From: Liolophura sinensis
Taxonomy: Eukaryota > Mollusca > Polyplacophora > Chitonida > Chitonidae
Length of the DNA: 64,000 nt
NCBI RefSeq assembly: GCF_032854445.1
Contig: NC_088304.1
Location: forward strand, 684,001 to 748,000
Reading direction: 5' to 3'
Positions 44,501-59,500 of this stretch are shown here, in pieces. Both the position numbers and the translations under genes were made by a program. The notes beneath the pieces were generated by a model that was given only the letters and a program-made list of their open reading frames with translations, had not been told where the DNA came from and ran no database searches. Numbering within the stretch: position 1 is the stretch's first letter; the number at the start of each line of letters is the position of its first letter.

Positions 44501-47500
44501 TGTGCCCAGAGTGATGGAGTACTGGGTGTGCTCAAGAGTGATGGAGTACTGGGTGTGCCCAGAGTGATGGAGTACTGGGTGTGCTCAAGAGTGATGGAGT
44601 ACTGGGTGTGCCCAGAGTGATGGAGTACTGGGTGTGCCCAGAGTGATGGAGTATTGGGTCTGTCAGCAATACTGGGTGTGCTCAGAGTGATGGAGTACTG
44701 GGTGTGCCCAGAGTGATGGAGAACTGGGTGTGCCTAGAGTGATGGAGTACTGGGGGTGCCCTGAGTGATGGAGTACTGGGTGTGCCCAGAGTGATAGAGT
44801 ACTGGGTGTGCCCAGAGTGATAGAGTACTGGGTGTGCCCAGAGTGATGGAGTACTGGGTGTGCTCAGAGTGATGGAGGACTGGTTGTGCCCAGAGGAATG
44901 GAGTACTGGGTGTGCTCAGAGTGATGGAGTACTGGGTCTGCCCAGAGTGATGGAGTACTGGGTGTGCCCAGAGTGATGGAGTACTGGGTGTACCCAGAGT
45001 GATGGAGTACTGGGTCTGCCCAGAGTGATGGAGTACTGGGTGTGCCCAGAGTGATGGAGTACTGGGTGTGCCCAGAGTGATGGAGTACTGGGTGTGCTCA
45101 GAGTGATGGAGTACTGGGTGTGCTCAGAGTGATGGAGTCACTACAAACCTACATAGTAAAGCATGATCTTACTGTAGTAAAAGAAATCTAAACAGTAACT
45201 TTTTAAAACATGAAGAAACAAATATCGCATTTTTTCTCCAAACTTTTGTCGCTTGTCTTAATTTACATATCAATGTCCAGTTCAACATGAGTGGGAGTGA
45301 CTCAACATCCAGACTAGATAAGCTCAGCTGACCTTTAGCTGTGAGCGTAGCTTTAACTTGCAGTTGCATACTTGAACACTGTACAGTGCCACGTGCATAC
45401 CCTTCATGCCAACACTTTTACATGAGATCGTTAAGCGTTGTAAAAACACACACACACCTAACCCATTTACATGTTTATTTAATTCATGTTTTCACAGTTT
45501 CACTTCAGGTTACTATGCTTTTAGAACAGCAGTAAGTATTCAGTGTTGATTTTACTAATTAACACAAATAAAGTCCTTCTAAAAACAGACTAGAATGAGG
45601 TATGAACAAACCAGAAACAGTCAGTCTCACAATGCATGATCATTGGCCACAACGCATGATCATTGGCCACAATGCATGATCATTGGCCACAACGCATGAT
45701 GATTGGCCAGGCCTTAACCACACTGTCACTGGCCAGATCTTAACCACACTGTCACTGGTCAATCCCTAACCACACTGCCATTGGCCAGGCCTTAACCACA
45801 CTGTCACTGGCCAAATCTTAACCACATTGTCACTGGTCAATCCCTAACCACACTGCCATTGGTCAGTCCCTAACCACATTGTCATGGGCCAGACCTTAAA
45901 CACATTGTCATTGGTCAGTCCCTAACCACACTGTTATTCGTTAGACACTAACCATGTTTTGTCACTGACCAGACCCTAACCAGTCGTACGTGGGAAGGCT
46001 GGCGGCAATTTGTGGATGGTTGCTTCCCTTGGGCTTTGTCCGGTTTCTTTCCACCATAAGTGAAATATTCTTGAGAATGACCATAAAAACACCACTCAAA
46101 TAAATAACTAAATAAATAATATTTGGCCACATGTTAACCACATTATACAGCTGCAAAATCAAAACAGCATCATCACTTTTAGCTTCTACTTATTTATTTA
46201 TTTATTTGACTTGCGTTTTACACCTTACTCAAGAATATTTCACTTCTTTCAGGTCTAAGGTCACAATATTTGAAAAATTATTTCAATCAGTAAATTGGAA
46301 CACACACATATTTATGATTTTAGCTGATATATTTAGTGACATATTATTGACTGTTTTCATGATTGAAAAATGGAATTGTATGCACCGCTTCTATGTTGAT
46401 GTATTGTTACACAGGGCCTCCGGAAAAGCACATTGGTCAATTAGACAGGGTTAACCTCTTTAAATAAAAGGTTTCATTCATATCACATATCATCAGTGGC
46501 TAGCCCTTAACCACATCATCAGTGGCTAGCCCTTAACCACATCATCAGTGGCTAGCCCTTAACCGCATCATCAGTGGCTAGCCCTTAACAACATCTTCAG
46601 TGGCTAGCCCTTAACAACATCTTCAGTGGCTAGCCCTTAACCGCATCATCAGTGGCTAGCCCTTAACAACATCATCAGTGGCTAGCCCTTAACAACATCA
46701 TCAGTGGCTAGCCCTTAACTGCATCATCAGTGGCTAGCCCTCAACCACATCATCAGTGGCCAGCCCTTAACCACATCATCAGTGGCTAGCCCTTAACCGC
46801 ATCATCAGTGGCTAGCCCTTAACCACATCATCAGTGGCTAGCCCTTAATAACATCTTCAGTGGTTAGCCCTCAACCACATCATCAGTGGCTAGCCCTCAA
46901 CCACATCATCAGTGGCTAGCCCTCAACCACATCTTCAGTGGCTAGCCCTTAACCGCATCATCAGTGGCCAGCCCTTAACCGCATCATCAGTGGCCAGCCC
47001 TTAACTGCATCATCAGTGGCTAGCCCTTAACCGCATCATCAGTGGCCAGCCCTTAACCGCATCATCAGTGGCCAGCCCTTAACCGCATCATCAGTGGCCA
47101 GCCCTTAACCGCATCATCAGTGGCCAGCCCTTAACCACATCATCAGTGGCTAGCCCTTAACCACATCATCAGCCCTTAACCGCATCATCAGTGGCCAGCC
47201 CTTAACCGTATCATCAGTGGCCAGCCCTTAACCGCATCATCAGTGGCCTGCCCTTAACCACATCATCAGTGGCTAGCCCTTAACCACATCATCAGTGGCC
47301 AGCCCTCAACCACATCATCAGTGGCTAGCCCTTAACCACATCATCAGTGGCCCAACTGCATCCGCAAACTCATATCACATACCTCAAGGATAGGGTTTGA
47401 CTGCAGCAGCCTGTCCTTGACCCTCTCCACGTCTGAGGAATGTGTACTGGTGGCTGCCACATACTGGAGAATCTTCTTCGAGGCCTCTGTCTTCCCCGCG

Positions 47501-50500
47501 CCTGACTCGCCAGATATTAGCACGCACTGATCACGGTTCTCTCCCCTCATGGAACGGTAAGCCGCATCGGCGATGGCAAATCTGATGGACAAAATGTCAG
47601 GTGAAATTACATTAAAAATTTGTTCTATAAATACAAATACATATCAAATTTACATATCAATGTCCAGTTCAACATGAGTGGGAGCCAAAAATATCACCAA
47701 AAGTCTGAAGAATCCAAATGAATTTTCCCATTTCACCTCATACATTTGCTGTCTTAAAAAATATAAGAGAAGTGAGTCACTTTCAGGTAAACACACAAAA
47801 AAAAGAAAAACATCATAACAAATCTTTTCACAAATTGTATATTTAGCTTCATGTATCAGGAGAGCTTATTACTGGCAGGCTGGTCGTTACAGGCTGGAAT
47901 CCTGTCAACATGGCACCTATCCTTAACTGCTCATTCTTTGACACGCTTCTATCAATTCTCTATGTTACTGTGTTTATTTTAGAATTAAGTGATATGAAAT
48001 CATTTGACAGAGAACATAGTCAATGAAGATAACATACCCTGTTGCCACTTAAATGCATGAAATAGCAGCAGTTAATTATGTCGCAGAAACACTTTTAATA
48101 TGAAGATAAAAACTGGTCAACTTGATAGAGTAAGAGCTATTATTACTGTGGTAACCAAAAATGGTTATTAAAGAATCAACAAAGAAGAATTATTAAAGAC
48201 TTTTTCTTCTTTGAAACAATGTTAGAGTCTTGATCATCTTGAGATCATCATCACAATCATGCTGTTTATTATAATTTTTTGCCAGTTTCATATGTACACT
48301 TTTATTCTCAATCTAGAATATGAAACGTTTTACTCTAAAGTCTGTTTCAAAACAACTCTCACATGAAAATGGGAGAAGTATGAATGACTACAGTGTATTT
48401 TGTCTGCCACACTTTGTCAGCCACACTTTGTCTGCCCACATTTTGTCTGCCACATTTTGTCAGCCACATTTTGCCAGCCACATTTTGTCCACCACATTTT
48501 GTCTGCCACACTTTGTCAGCCACATTTTGTCTGCCATTTTTCGCATAGATGTATTCATGTTCACCAAGTATATCCTTGGTAGGTCTTTAATGAATCTAGC
48601 CAAGAACTGGGGGGCCTGATAAAGGGTATGAATGGATGAAACACAGGCACCTGTACATGTCAACAATAAATATTAAATGCAAAAATGATACAGATGATGT
48701 CTTTTACCAATTCTCACTTGGTAACCATGTGATTATAATGGTACAGTGTCTGCAGCAGGAATACTGTACAAACAATTCACACTTCTACCATTAACCATGT
48801 GATTATAATGGTACAGTGTGTGCAGCAGGAATACTGTACAAGCAATTCACACTTCTACCATTAACCATGTGATTATAATGGTACGGTGTCTGCAGCAGGA
48901 ATACTGTACAAACAATTCTCACTTCTACCGTTAACCATGTGATTATAATGGTACGGTGTCTGCAGCAGGAATACTGTACAAACAATTCACACTTCTACCG
49001 TTAACCATATAATTATAATGGTACGGTGTCTGCAGCACAAATACTGTACGAGCAATTCACACTTCTACCATTAACCATGTAATTATAATGGTACAGTGTG
49101 TGCAGCAGGAATACTGTACAAGCAATTCACACTTCTACCGTTAACCATATGATTATAATGGTACAGTGTGTGCAGCAGGAATACTGTACAAACAATTCAC
49201 ACTTCTACCATTAACCATGTGATTATATTGGTACGGTGTCTGCAGCAGGAATACTGTACAAACAATTCACACTTCTACCGTTAACCATGTGATTATAACG
49301 GTACGGTGTCTGCAGCAGGAATACTGTACAAGCAATTCTCACTTCTACCGTTAACCATATGATTATATTGGTACGGTGTGTGCAGCAGGAATACTGTACA
49401 AGCAATTCACACTTCTACCGTTAACCATGTGATTATATTGGTACGGTGTCTGCAGCAGGAATACTGTACAAGCAATTCTCACTTCTACCGTTAACCATGT
49501 GATTATATTGGTACGGTGTCTGCAGCAGGAATACTGTACAAACAATTCACACTTCTACCGTTAACCATGTGATTATATTGGTACGGTGTCTGCAGCAGGA
49601 ATACTGTACAAACAATTCACACTTCTACCATTAACCATGTGATTATAATGGTACAGTGTGTGCAGCAGGAATACTGTACAAACAATTCACACTTCTACCG
49701 TTAACCATGTGATTATAATGGTACAGTGTCTGCAGCAGGAATACTGTACAAACAATTCACACTTCTACCATTAACCATGTGATTATAATGGTACGGTGTT
49801 AGCAGCAGGAATACTGTACACGCAATTCACACTTCTACCATTAACCATGTGATTATAATGGTACGGTGTTAGCAGCAGGAATACTGTACACGCAATTCTC
49901 ACTTCTACCGTTAACGATGTGATTATATTGGTACGGTGTCTGCAGCAGGAATACTGTACAAGCAATTCTCACTTCTACCGTTAACGATGTGATTATATTG
50001 GTACGGTGTCTGCAGCAGGAATACTGTACACGCAATTCTCACTTCTACCATTAACCATGTGATTATATTGGTACGGTGTCTGCAGCAGGAATACTGTACA
50101 AGCAATTCTCACTTCTACCGTTAACCATGTGATTATATTGGTACGGTGTCTGCAGCAGGAATACTGTACAAGCAATTCTCACTTCTACCGTTAACCATAT
50201 GATTATATTGGTACGGTGTCTGCAGCAGGAATACTGTACAAGCAATTCTCACTTCTACCATTAACCATGTGATTATAATGGTACAGTGTGTGCAGCAGGA
50301 ATACTGTACAAGCAATTCTCACTTCTACCATTAACCATGTGATTATATTGGTACGGTGTCTGCAGCAGGAATACTGTACAAACAATTCACACTTCTACCA
50401 TTAACCATGTGATTATATTGGTACGGTGTCTGCAGCAGGAATACTGTACAAGCAATTCACACTTCTACCATTAACCATGTGATTATAATGGTACGGTGTC

Positions 50501-53500
50501 TGCAGCAGGAATACTGTACAAACAATTCTCACTTCTACCATTAACCATGTGATTATAATGGTACGGTGTCTGCAGCAGGAATACTGTACAAACAATTCAC
50601 ACTTCTACCGTTAACCATATAATTATAATGGTACGGTGTCTGCAGCACAAATACTGTACGAGCAATTCACACTTCTACCATTAACCATGTAATTATAATG
50701 GTACAGTGTGTGCAGCAGGAATACTGTACAAGCAATTCACACTTCTACCGTTAACCATATGATTATAATGGTACAGTGTGTGCAGCAGGAATACTGTACA
50801 AACAATTCACACTTCTACCATTAACCATGTGATTATATTGGTACGGTGTCTGCAGCAGGAATACTGTACAAACAATTCACACTTCTACCGTTAACCATGT
50901 GATTATAACGGTACGGTGTCTGCAGCAGGAATACTGTACAAGCAATTCTCACTTCTACCGTTAACCATATGATTATATTGGTACGGTGTGTGCAGCAGGA
51001 ATACTGTACAAGCAATTCACACTTCTACCGTTAACCATGTGATTATATTGGTACGGTGTCTGCAGCAGGAATACTGTACAAGCAATTCTCACTTCTACCG
51101 TTAACCATGTGATTATATTGGTACGGTGTCTGCAGCAGGAATACTGTACAAACAATTCACACTTCTACCGTTAACCATGTGATTATATTGGTACGGTGTC
51201 TGCAGCAGGAATACTGTACAAACAATTCACACTTCTACCATTAACCATGTGATTATAATGGTACAGTGTGTGCAGCAGGAATACTGTACAAACAATTCAC
51301 ACTTCTACCGTTAACCATGTGATTATAATGGTACAGTGTCTGCAGCAGGAATACTGTACAAACAATTCACACTTCTACCATTAACCATGTGATTATAATG
51401 GTACGGTGTTAGCAGCAGGAATACTGTACACGCAATTCACACTTCTACCATTAACCATGTGATTATAATGGTACGGTGTTAGCAGCAGGAATACTGTACA
51501 CGCAATTCTCACTTCTACCGTTAACGATGTGATTATATTGGTACGGTGTCTGCAGCAGGAATACTGTACAAGCAATTCTCACTTCTACCGTTAACGATGT
51601 GATTATATTGGTACGGTGTCTGCAGCAGGAATACTGTACACGCAATTCTCACTTCTACCATTAACCATGTGATTATATTGGTACGGTGTCTGCAGCAGGA
51701 ATACTGTACAAGCAATTCTCACTTCTACCGTTAACCATGTGATTATATTGGTACGGTGTCTGCAGCAGGAATACTGTACAAGCAATTCTCACTTCTACCG
51801 TTAACCATATGATTATATTGGTACGGTGTCTGCAGCAGGAATACTGTACAAGCAATTCTCACTTCTATCATTAACCATGTGATTATAATGGTACAGTGTG
51901 TGCAGCAGGAATACTGTACAAGCAATTCTCACTTCTACCATTAACCATGTGATTATAATGGTACAGTGTGTGCAGCAGGAATACTGTACAAGCAATTCAC
52001 ACTTCTACCATTAACCATGTGATTATATTGGTACGGTGTCTGCAGCAGGAATACTGTACAAGCAATTCTCACTTCTACCGTTAACCATGTGATTATATTG
52101 GTACGGTGTCTGCTGCAGGAATACTGTACAAGCAATTCTCACTTCTACCGTTAACCATATGATTATATTGGTACGGTGTCTGCAGCAGGAATACTGTACA
52201 AGCAATTCTCACTTCTACCATTAACCATGTGATTATAATGGTACAGTGTGTGCAGCAGGAATACTGTACAAGCAATTCACACTTCTACCATTAACCATGT
52301 GATTATATTGGTACGGTGTCTGCAGCAGGAATACTGTACAAGCAATTCTCACTTCTACCGTTAACCATGTGATTATATTGGTACGGTGTCTGCAGCAGGA
52401 ATACTGTACAAGCAATTCTCACTTCTACCGTTAACCATATGATTATATTGGTACGGTGTCTGCAGCAGGAATACTGTACAAGCAATTCTCACTTCTACCA
52501 TTAACCATGTGATTATAATGGTACAGTGTGTGCAGCAGGAATACTGTACAAGCAATTCACACTTCTACCATTAACCATGTGATTATATTGGTACGGTGTC
52601 TGCAGCAGGAATACTGTACAAGCAATTCTCACTTCTACCGTTAACCATGTGATTATATTGGTACGGTGTCTACAGCAGGAATACTGTAAAAACAATTCAC
52701 ACTTCTACCGTTATCAGCTACAGTACTAAACATGTTTACACACAGTTCACTTTAACCCATCTAATTTCCCACAAAACAGGTGACAAAGTACAGAGTACAT
52801 GTACAACACAGGGCTGTCATATGTAAACCATATGCCCCAGATCTCCATGGTGCGGAGAAGCAAGCAACAAATGTATTCATGTATACATGAGTTTTATGTT
52901 GTATCACTTTGTGGGTGTATGTATAGGGTTGGTGTATATATAGGCTGGTTGTGTCTACCTGTGAATGGGTAATCATGAGTCCATGGTGATGCCACTGAAG
53001 TATCATGCTGCAGACACCACACATGACACCCCACCCAGTCACACTGGGCCAATCAGTCCTGTTTCCTTTCTCTAATCCTGCAGAGCTTAGCACAAAGCTT
53101 GGCAGCTATAAGGACCATTTTTAAACTCTCTGATATGACCTGAACGGGGTTTGATCTCAAGTCTTCCGACTTTGAGGCGGATGCTCTAACCATTAGGCCA
53201 CCAAACTGGTCTAACAAGCAAGAAAGCTGTCATTTTGATGTTCTTTTAATTTGTATATGTTCCAGAAATTGGAAACTTAAATGTAGCTCATGTCCTAGAA
53301 AATGTAACAAAAAAAAATTAAACAGAAAGCCTTAACAGAATCCCCAAAACAGAATCCCTTAAACACTATGGGTGTAAAACTGTGTAGGGATAAGCTAGAG
53401 AGCTCCTAATAAACAACACGTTGTCAAACAAAACACAACATGCTGCACGGATTTCAATTACCCTTATGTATGTGCAAACAATGGTTAACAGGGCAAATTA

Positions 53501-56500
53501 TGTTTGACAAATGTTTGAATTATAAACACAATGATGAATCAGTCTCCACATGTCACCAGAAACGGTGACTTTCTAACAGTCTGGAGCCAAAAGTCATCGA
53601 TATATACACATGTGATATGTTAGTGTGTAGACATGTTAGTGTACAACACATGTCAATTTGGCATTCAAAATGAGCAGATTTAATCCCTCACTCTGGAATC
53701 ATGAAGCTGTCTCAGACTTAAATTAGACTTTGTCTTTCTTTGTGGTAATAAGTCTTTTCTTGTGTGCTATGTCTTTATTTGTGGTATTTATGTCTGAACT
53801 TAAGCACTAATTTTCATTTTTGTCATGAAAGCCTGAGACAACTTGAGTATTGAAGTTTACAGTGGCAGTGTTTTACAGTGAGTCACAATTCTGCGCAGTA
53901 AACTGTTTCAAAGTTTAGACTACCAGTATGTCTGACTTCAGTATGAGATGACAGTTTCTTGCTTTCTGATCCCCGGGACTAGTGCACATGTGCAATCTGT
54001 AGGCATGGCAGGACGGCTGTTGTTGTCAGCATTAATTAGGCTGTTTTTGGAAATCTTGTTTGACAAGGTATGGTAATTAAATCTGCCTCATAAATCCAGC
54101 AGAAAGATATACACCAGTAAACTAATGATGCAGCCAGGAAGCTTCCAAGTCTCCAGCTGTCTATCCTACATTTACATACTACATCTTCCTAATAATGGTC
54201 AAACATGCCAAGTAGCAAGAGGCTTTTATAAACAGTCTTTTTCCTAGATTGTATATGGTACCCGTACTTACTCTAAATCTTCAACCTTTTCAACCACTAA
54301 ATCACTTACTTTTTGCTGAAGGAATTTATTCATATAATTATCATGAAAATGATGCTTGTGTCATTTAAGATGGACACTCATAAAACTATGCAAAGTATTT
54401 CTTTTCATCTCTTAGTTCTCTTGGCTGCAGAGGCTGTTGAAAAGTTTGAAGACTTAGGTACTAATACATATATATAATCTGGCAGTTTTTAACGCAAAAA
54501 TCAGTTTTATCTGCAATCAGCAAAGTATCTCAATCTAGAAAGATGTGATAAAATTAATATATATTCTAACATGTGATACGGAATACTGGAAAATTTCAAA
54601 CTAGTATCATGTGAGCTTTTGACATAGCAACATGACATATGGTATGTAGAAGCTGGGTTTGAACTCCCATCTCCCACAGTTTAACCAACTAGTCATTTAT
54701 TTATGTGATTGGTGTTTTATGCCATACTCGAGAATATTTCATTCATACGATGGTGGACAGAGCTCCGGAGGAAAACCCATCGGCAAGTTGCTGGCAGATT
54801 TATTCATGTACCCATTTTTAACTAAATGGTGAAAAACCAAAGAGTTCTGCATTCATAAGCCCGGTTATCTGCCTAGGCAAAAAACTATACATACATACAT
54901 AAATCACCAGGAAACACCATGGAATAAGAAAAACAAAGATCAACAGTACCAAATTCTAAAATAACTAAATTTGTAAGTAAAACCTACAAAAAAGACCCCA
55001 CAGGTACATTGGACAGTATATGTTAATAGTGATTGAAATTGTGTGATTTTTGCCTTGAATGGCTTCAAGTGGACAAATTGCCTATTCGTGGATTTGAACT
55101 TCATCCTTCAGCACCATGACGAAAGTACATCACAAGTCAATTGGAAGCAAAACTTAAACATAAGTCGCAGGTGATTTGCTTAACTTGATTCACTAAAATC
55201 TCCTCAGGGATTTCTCCTCACTTGTACTGATGACAGCATGTTACCAAGGTAACTGATAACAGCTGACATGCCGCTGTTAACATTGTTGACAGATAATCAG
55301 AGAACATTAGGGAACTCTGCCAGGGCCATCGGTAATGTGAATGTATTGATTTACAGGTAATCTTCAGTAATGTACTGATTAAACAACAGCAGTATTCTGA
55401 TGATGGTCAATTGTCACACACCTGTATCTCACTGTGGCCATTGTAGTGCCACACACCTGTGCGTCTGTATTTATGCAGTATCTCACTGTGGCCATTGTAG
55501 TGCCACACACCTGTGTGTATGTATTTATGCAGTATCTCACTGTGGCCATTGTAGTGCCACACACCTGTGTGTTTGTATATATGCAGTATCTCACTGTGGC
55601 CATGGTACTCTCACACACGTGTGTGTCTGTATTTATGCAGTATCCCACTGTGGCCATCATACTGTCACACACCTGTGTGTTTGTATTTATGCAGTATCTC
55701 ACTGTGGCCATCATAGTGTCACACACCTGTGTGTTTGTATTTATGCAGTATCTCACTGTGGCCATGGTACTGTCACACACCTGTGTGTTTGTATTTATGC
55801 AGTATCTCACTGTGGCCATCATAGTGTCACACACCTGTGTGTTTGTATTTATGCAGTATCTCACTGTGGCCATGGTACTGTCACACACCTGTGTGTCTGT
55901 ATTTATGCAGTATCTCACTGTGGCCATGGTACTGTCACACACCTATGTGTTTGTATTTATGCAGTATCTCACTGTGGCCATGGTACTGTCACACACCTGT
56001 GTGTTTGTATTTATGCAGTATCTGACTGTGGCCATGGTACTGTCACACACCTGTGTGTTTGTATTTATGCAGTATCTCACTGTGGCCATGGTACTGTCAC
56101 ACACCTGTGTGTCTGTATTTATGCAGTATCTCACTGTGGCCATGGTTCTCTCACACACCTGTGTGTCTGTATTTATGCAGTATCTCACTGTGGCCATGGT
56201 ACTGTCACACACCTGTGTGTTTGTATTTATGCAGTATCTCACTGTGGCCATGGTACTGTCACACACCTGTGTGTTTGTATTTATGCAGTATCTCACTGAG
56301 GTAACCGTTCTGTCACACACCTGTGTGTTTGTATTTATGCAGTATCTGACTGAGGTAATCATACTGTCACACACCTGTGTGTTTGTATTTATGCAGTATC
56401 TCACTGTGGCCATGGTACTGTCACACACCTGTGTGTTTGTATTTATGCAGTATCTCACTGAGGTAACCGTTCTGTCACACACCTGTGTGTTTGTATTTAT

Positions 56501-59500
56501 GCAGTATCTGACTGTGGCCATGGTTCTCTCACACACCTGTGTGTTTGTATTTATGCAGTATCTCACTGTGGCCATCATACCGTCACACACCTGTGTGTCT
56601 GTATTTATGCAGTATCTCACTGTGGCCATCATACTGTCACACACCTGTGTGTTTGTATTTATGCAGTATCTGACTGTGGCCATGGTACTGTCACACACCT
56701 GTGTGTTTGTATTTATGCAGTATCTCACTGAGGTAACCGTTCTGTCACACACCTGTGTGTTTGTATTTATGCAGTATCTGACTGAGGTAATTGTACTGTC
56801 ACACACCTGTGTGTTTGTATTTATGCAGTATCTCACTGAGGTAACCGTTCTGTCACACACCTGTGTGTTTGTATTTATGCAGTATCTCACTGAGGTAACC
56901 GTTCTGTCACACACCTGTGTGTTTGTATTTATGCAGTATCTGACTGAGGTAATTGTACTGTCACACACCTGTGTGTTTGTATTTATGCAGTATCTCACTG
57001 AGGTAACCGTTCTGTCACACACCTGTGTGTTTGTATTTATGCAGTATCTCACTGAGGTAATCGTTCTGTCACACACCTGTGTATCTGTATTTATGCAGTA
57101 TCTCACTGTGGCCATCATACTGTCACACACCTGTGTGTTTGTATTTATGCAGTATCTGACTGTGGCCATCATACTGTCACACACCTGTGTATTTGTATTT
57201 ATGCAGTATCTCACTGAGGTAATCGTTCTGTCACACACCTGTGTGTTTGTATTTATGCAGTATCTGACTGTGGCCATGGTACTGTCACACACCTGTGTAT
57301 TTGTATTTATGCAGTATCTGACTGAGGTAATCGTACTGTCACAGCTCTGGAATATCACACATATTCTGTATGCATCCAATGAAATGATTGGACCTACCTA
57401 CATTTTTCAAAATAAAAACTCACAGTACAATTCACTCTGTCCATACTGATATGTTCAACAATTAACAAGGCTAATTACTAACCAGACTGAGCACTTGTTG
57501 CTTCCCTAAGGTAACACCGGGTCATCCTCTCCTAATTGTTAGCCGAGCAATCAGGTAATTTAATGGGAGGCATCAGTTAGATCAGAGCTTTACAATTTGC
57601 CCTAAATTACCGACAAGAAGGGATTAGAACACCAGGGTCATTGCCTCTGCTGGTCACAGGACTAGAACAGGCACAAAAAAAATGTAAGATGACACCCTTA
57701 TGTCTGCCCTAACCTGTAAAAGTCAAAAACTATGCAGAGGGATATCAATAAAATGCTTTGTGAATTTCTTCCAGGTTACAATTCAAACCAGACAGAATAA
57801 AGAGTAAGAACTAAAGGCTCAATGAGGACACTCTAGGTATATAAGTTAATATGGCATATGGAATGGAACATGTTCCAGGCATTATTATGTGGCCAGCAAT
57901 ATGAAGAGGAAAATTTGAATAATTTGTCATACAGCTGAGGCACAAATATAACTTGATCAACAAATCACCACTTAACAGTAGCTTTTCAAATATCAACAAC
58001 AAAAAAAAACCCCTGGAGATGAACACCTACATGAACATTTCACAATAAACTCCAGTTATGATCAATACCTACATGAACAGTTCACAATAAACTCCAGTGA
58101 TGATCAACACCTTCATGAACAGTTCACAATAAGCTCCAGTTATGATCAACACCTACATGAACAGTTCACAACAAGCTCCAGTTATGATCAACACCCACAT
58201 GAACAGTTCACAATAAACTCCAGTTATGATCAATACCTACATGAACAGTTCACAATAAACTCCAGTGATGATCAACACCTACATGAACAGTTCACAATAA
58301 GCTCCAGTTATGATCAACACCTACATGAACAGTTCACAATAAGCTCCAGTTATGATCAACACCCACATGAACATTTCACAATAAGCTCCAGTTATGATCA
58401 ATACCTACATGAACAGTTCACAATAAGCTCCAGTTATGATCAACACCTACACGAACAGTTCACAATAAGCTCCAGTTATGATCAACACCTACATGAACAG
58501 TTCACAATAAGCTCCAGTTATGATCAATACCTACATGAACATTTCACAATAAACTCCAGTTATGATCAACACCTACATGAACAGTTCACAATAAGCTCCA
58601 GTTATGATCAACACCCACATGAACAGTTCACAATAAACTCCAGTTATGATCAATACCTACATGAACAGTTCACAATAAACTCCAGTGATGATCAACACCT
58701 TAATGAGCAGTTCACAATAAGCTCCAGTTATGATCAACACCTACACGAACAGTTTACAATAAGCTCCGGTTATGATCAACACCCACATGAACATTTCACA
58801 ATAAGCTCCAGTTATGATAAACACCTTCATGAACATTTCACAATAAACTCCAGTTATGATCAACACCCTCATGAACATTTCACAATAAACTCCAGTTATG
58901 ATCAATACCTACATGAACATTGTTAATCAAATGTTATTAAACATTACCACTTATAAATTATCAATTTCCAATCAAAAAACAATTTTTTGGGGGTAATCTT
59001 GACCCACATGTATAACACAATTATCTACCTGAAGGTCAGCAAAAAAATATAATGTGGAAGTCAACCTGATACTCTGCTTCATATTGTGGATGTCAACCTG
59101 ATACTCTGCTTCATATTGTGGATGTCAACCTGATACTCTGCTTCATATTGTGGAAGTCAACCTGATACTCTGCTTCATATTGTGGATGTCAAACTGATAC
59201 CCTGCTTCATATTGTGGATGTCAACCTGATACTCTGCTTCATATTGTGGAAGTCAACCTGATCCTCTGCTTCATATTGTGGATGTCAACCTGATACTCTG
59301 CTTCATATTGTGGATGTCAACCTGATACTCTGCTTCATATTGTGGATGTCAACCTGATACTCTGCTTCATACTGTGGATGTCAACCTGATACCCTGCTTC
59401 ATATTGTGGATGTCAACCTGATACTCTGCTTCATATTGTGGAAGTCAACCTGATACTCTGTTTCATATTGTGGAGGTCAACCTGATACTCTGCTTCATAT

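Noticed and set aside
41864-44535. Long minus-strand frames of 317, 383 and 137 codons with a 26-residue period
   Set aside because: They are the 26-bp array read three units at a time; they move between frames and have no recognisable domain.
48713-52712. CRISPR-like array of regularly spaced repeats
   Set aside because: Units are directly adjacent with no unique spacers, and the host is an animal; this is a minisatellite.
53137-53212. tRNA gene
   Set aside because: Box A and a box B-like stretch are present, but the acceptor and T stems do not pair; better explained as the head of a SINE.
55434-57449. 671-codon plus-strand frame as a membrane protein gene
   Set aside because: Entirely made of the 54-bp repeat, with competing open frames on both strands; hydrophobicity follows from the base composition of the unit.
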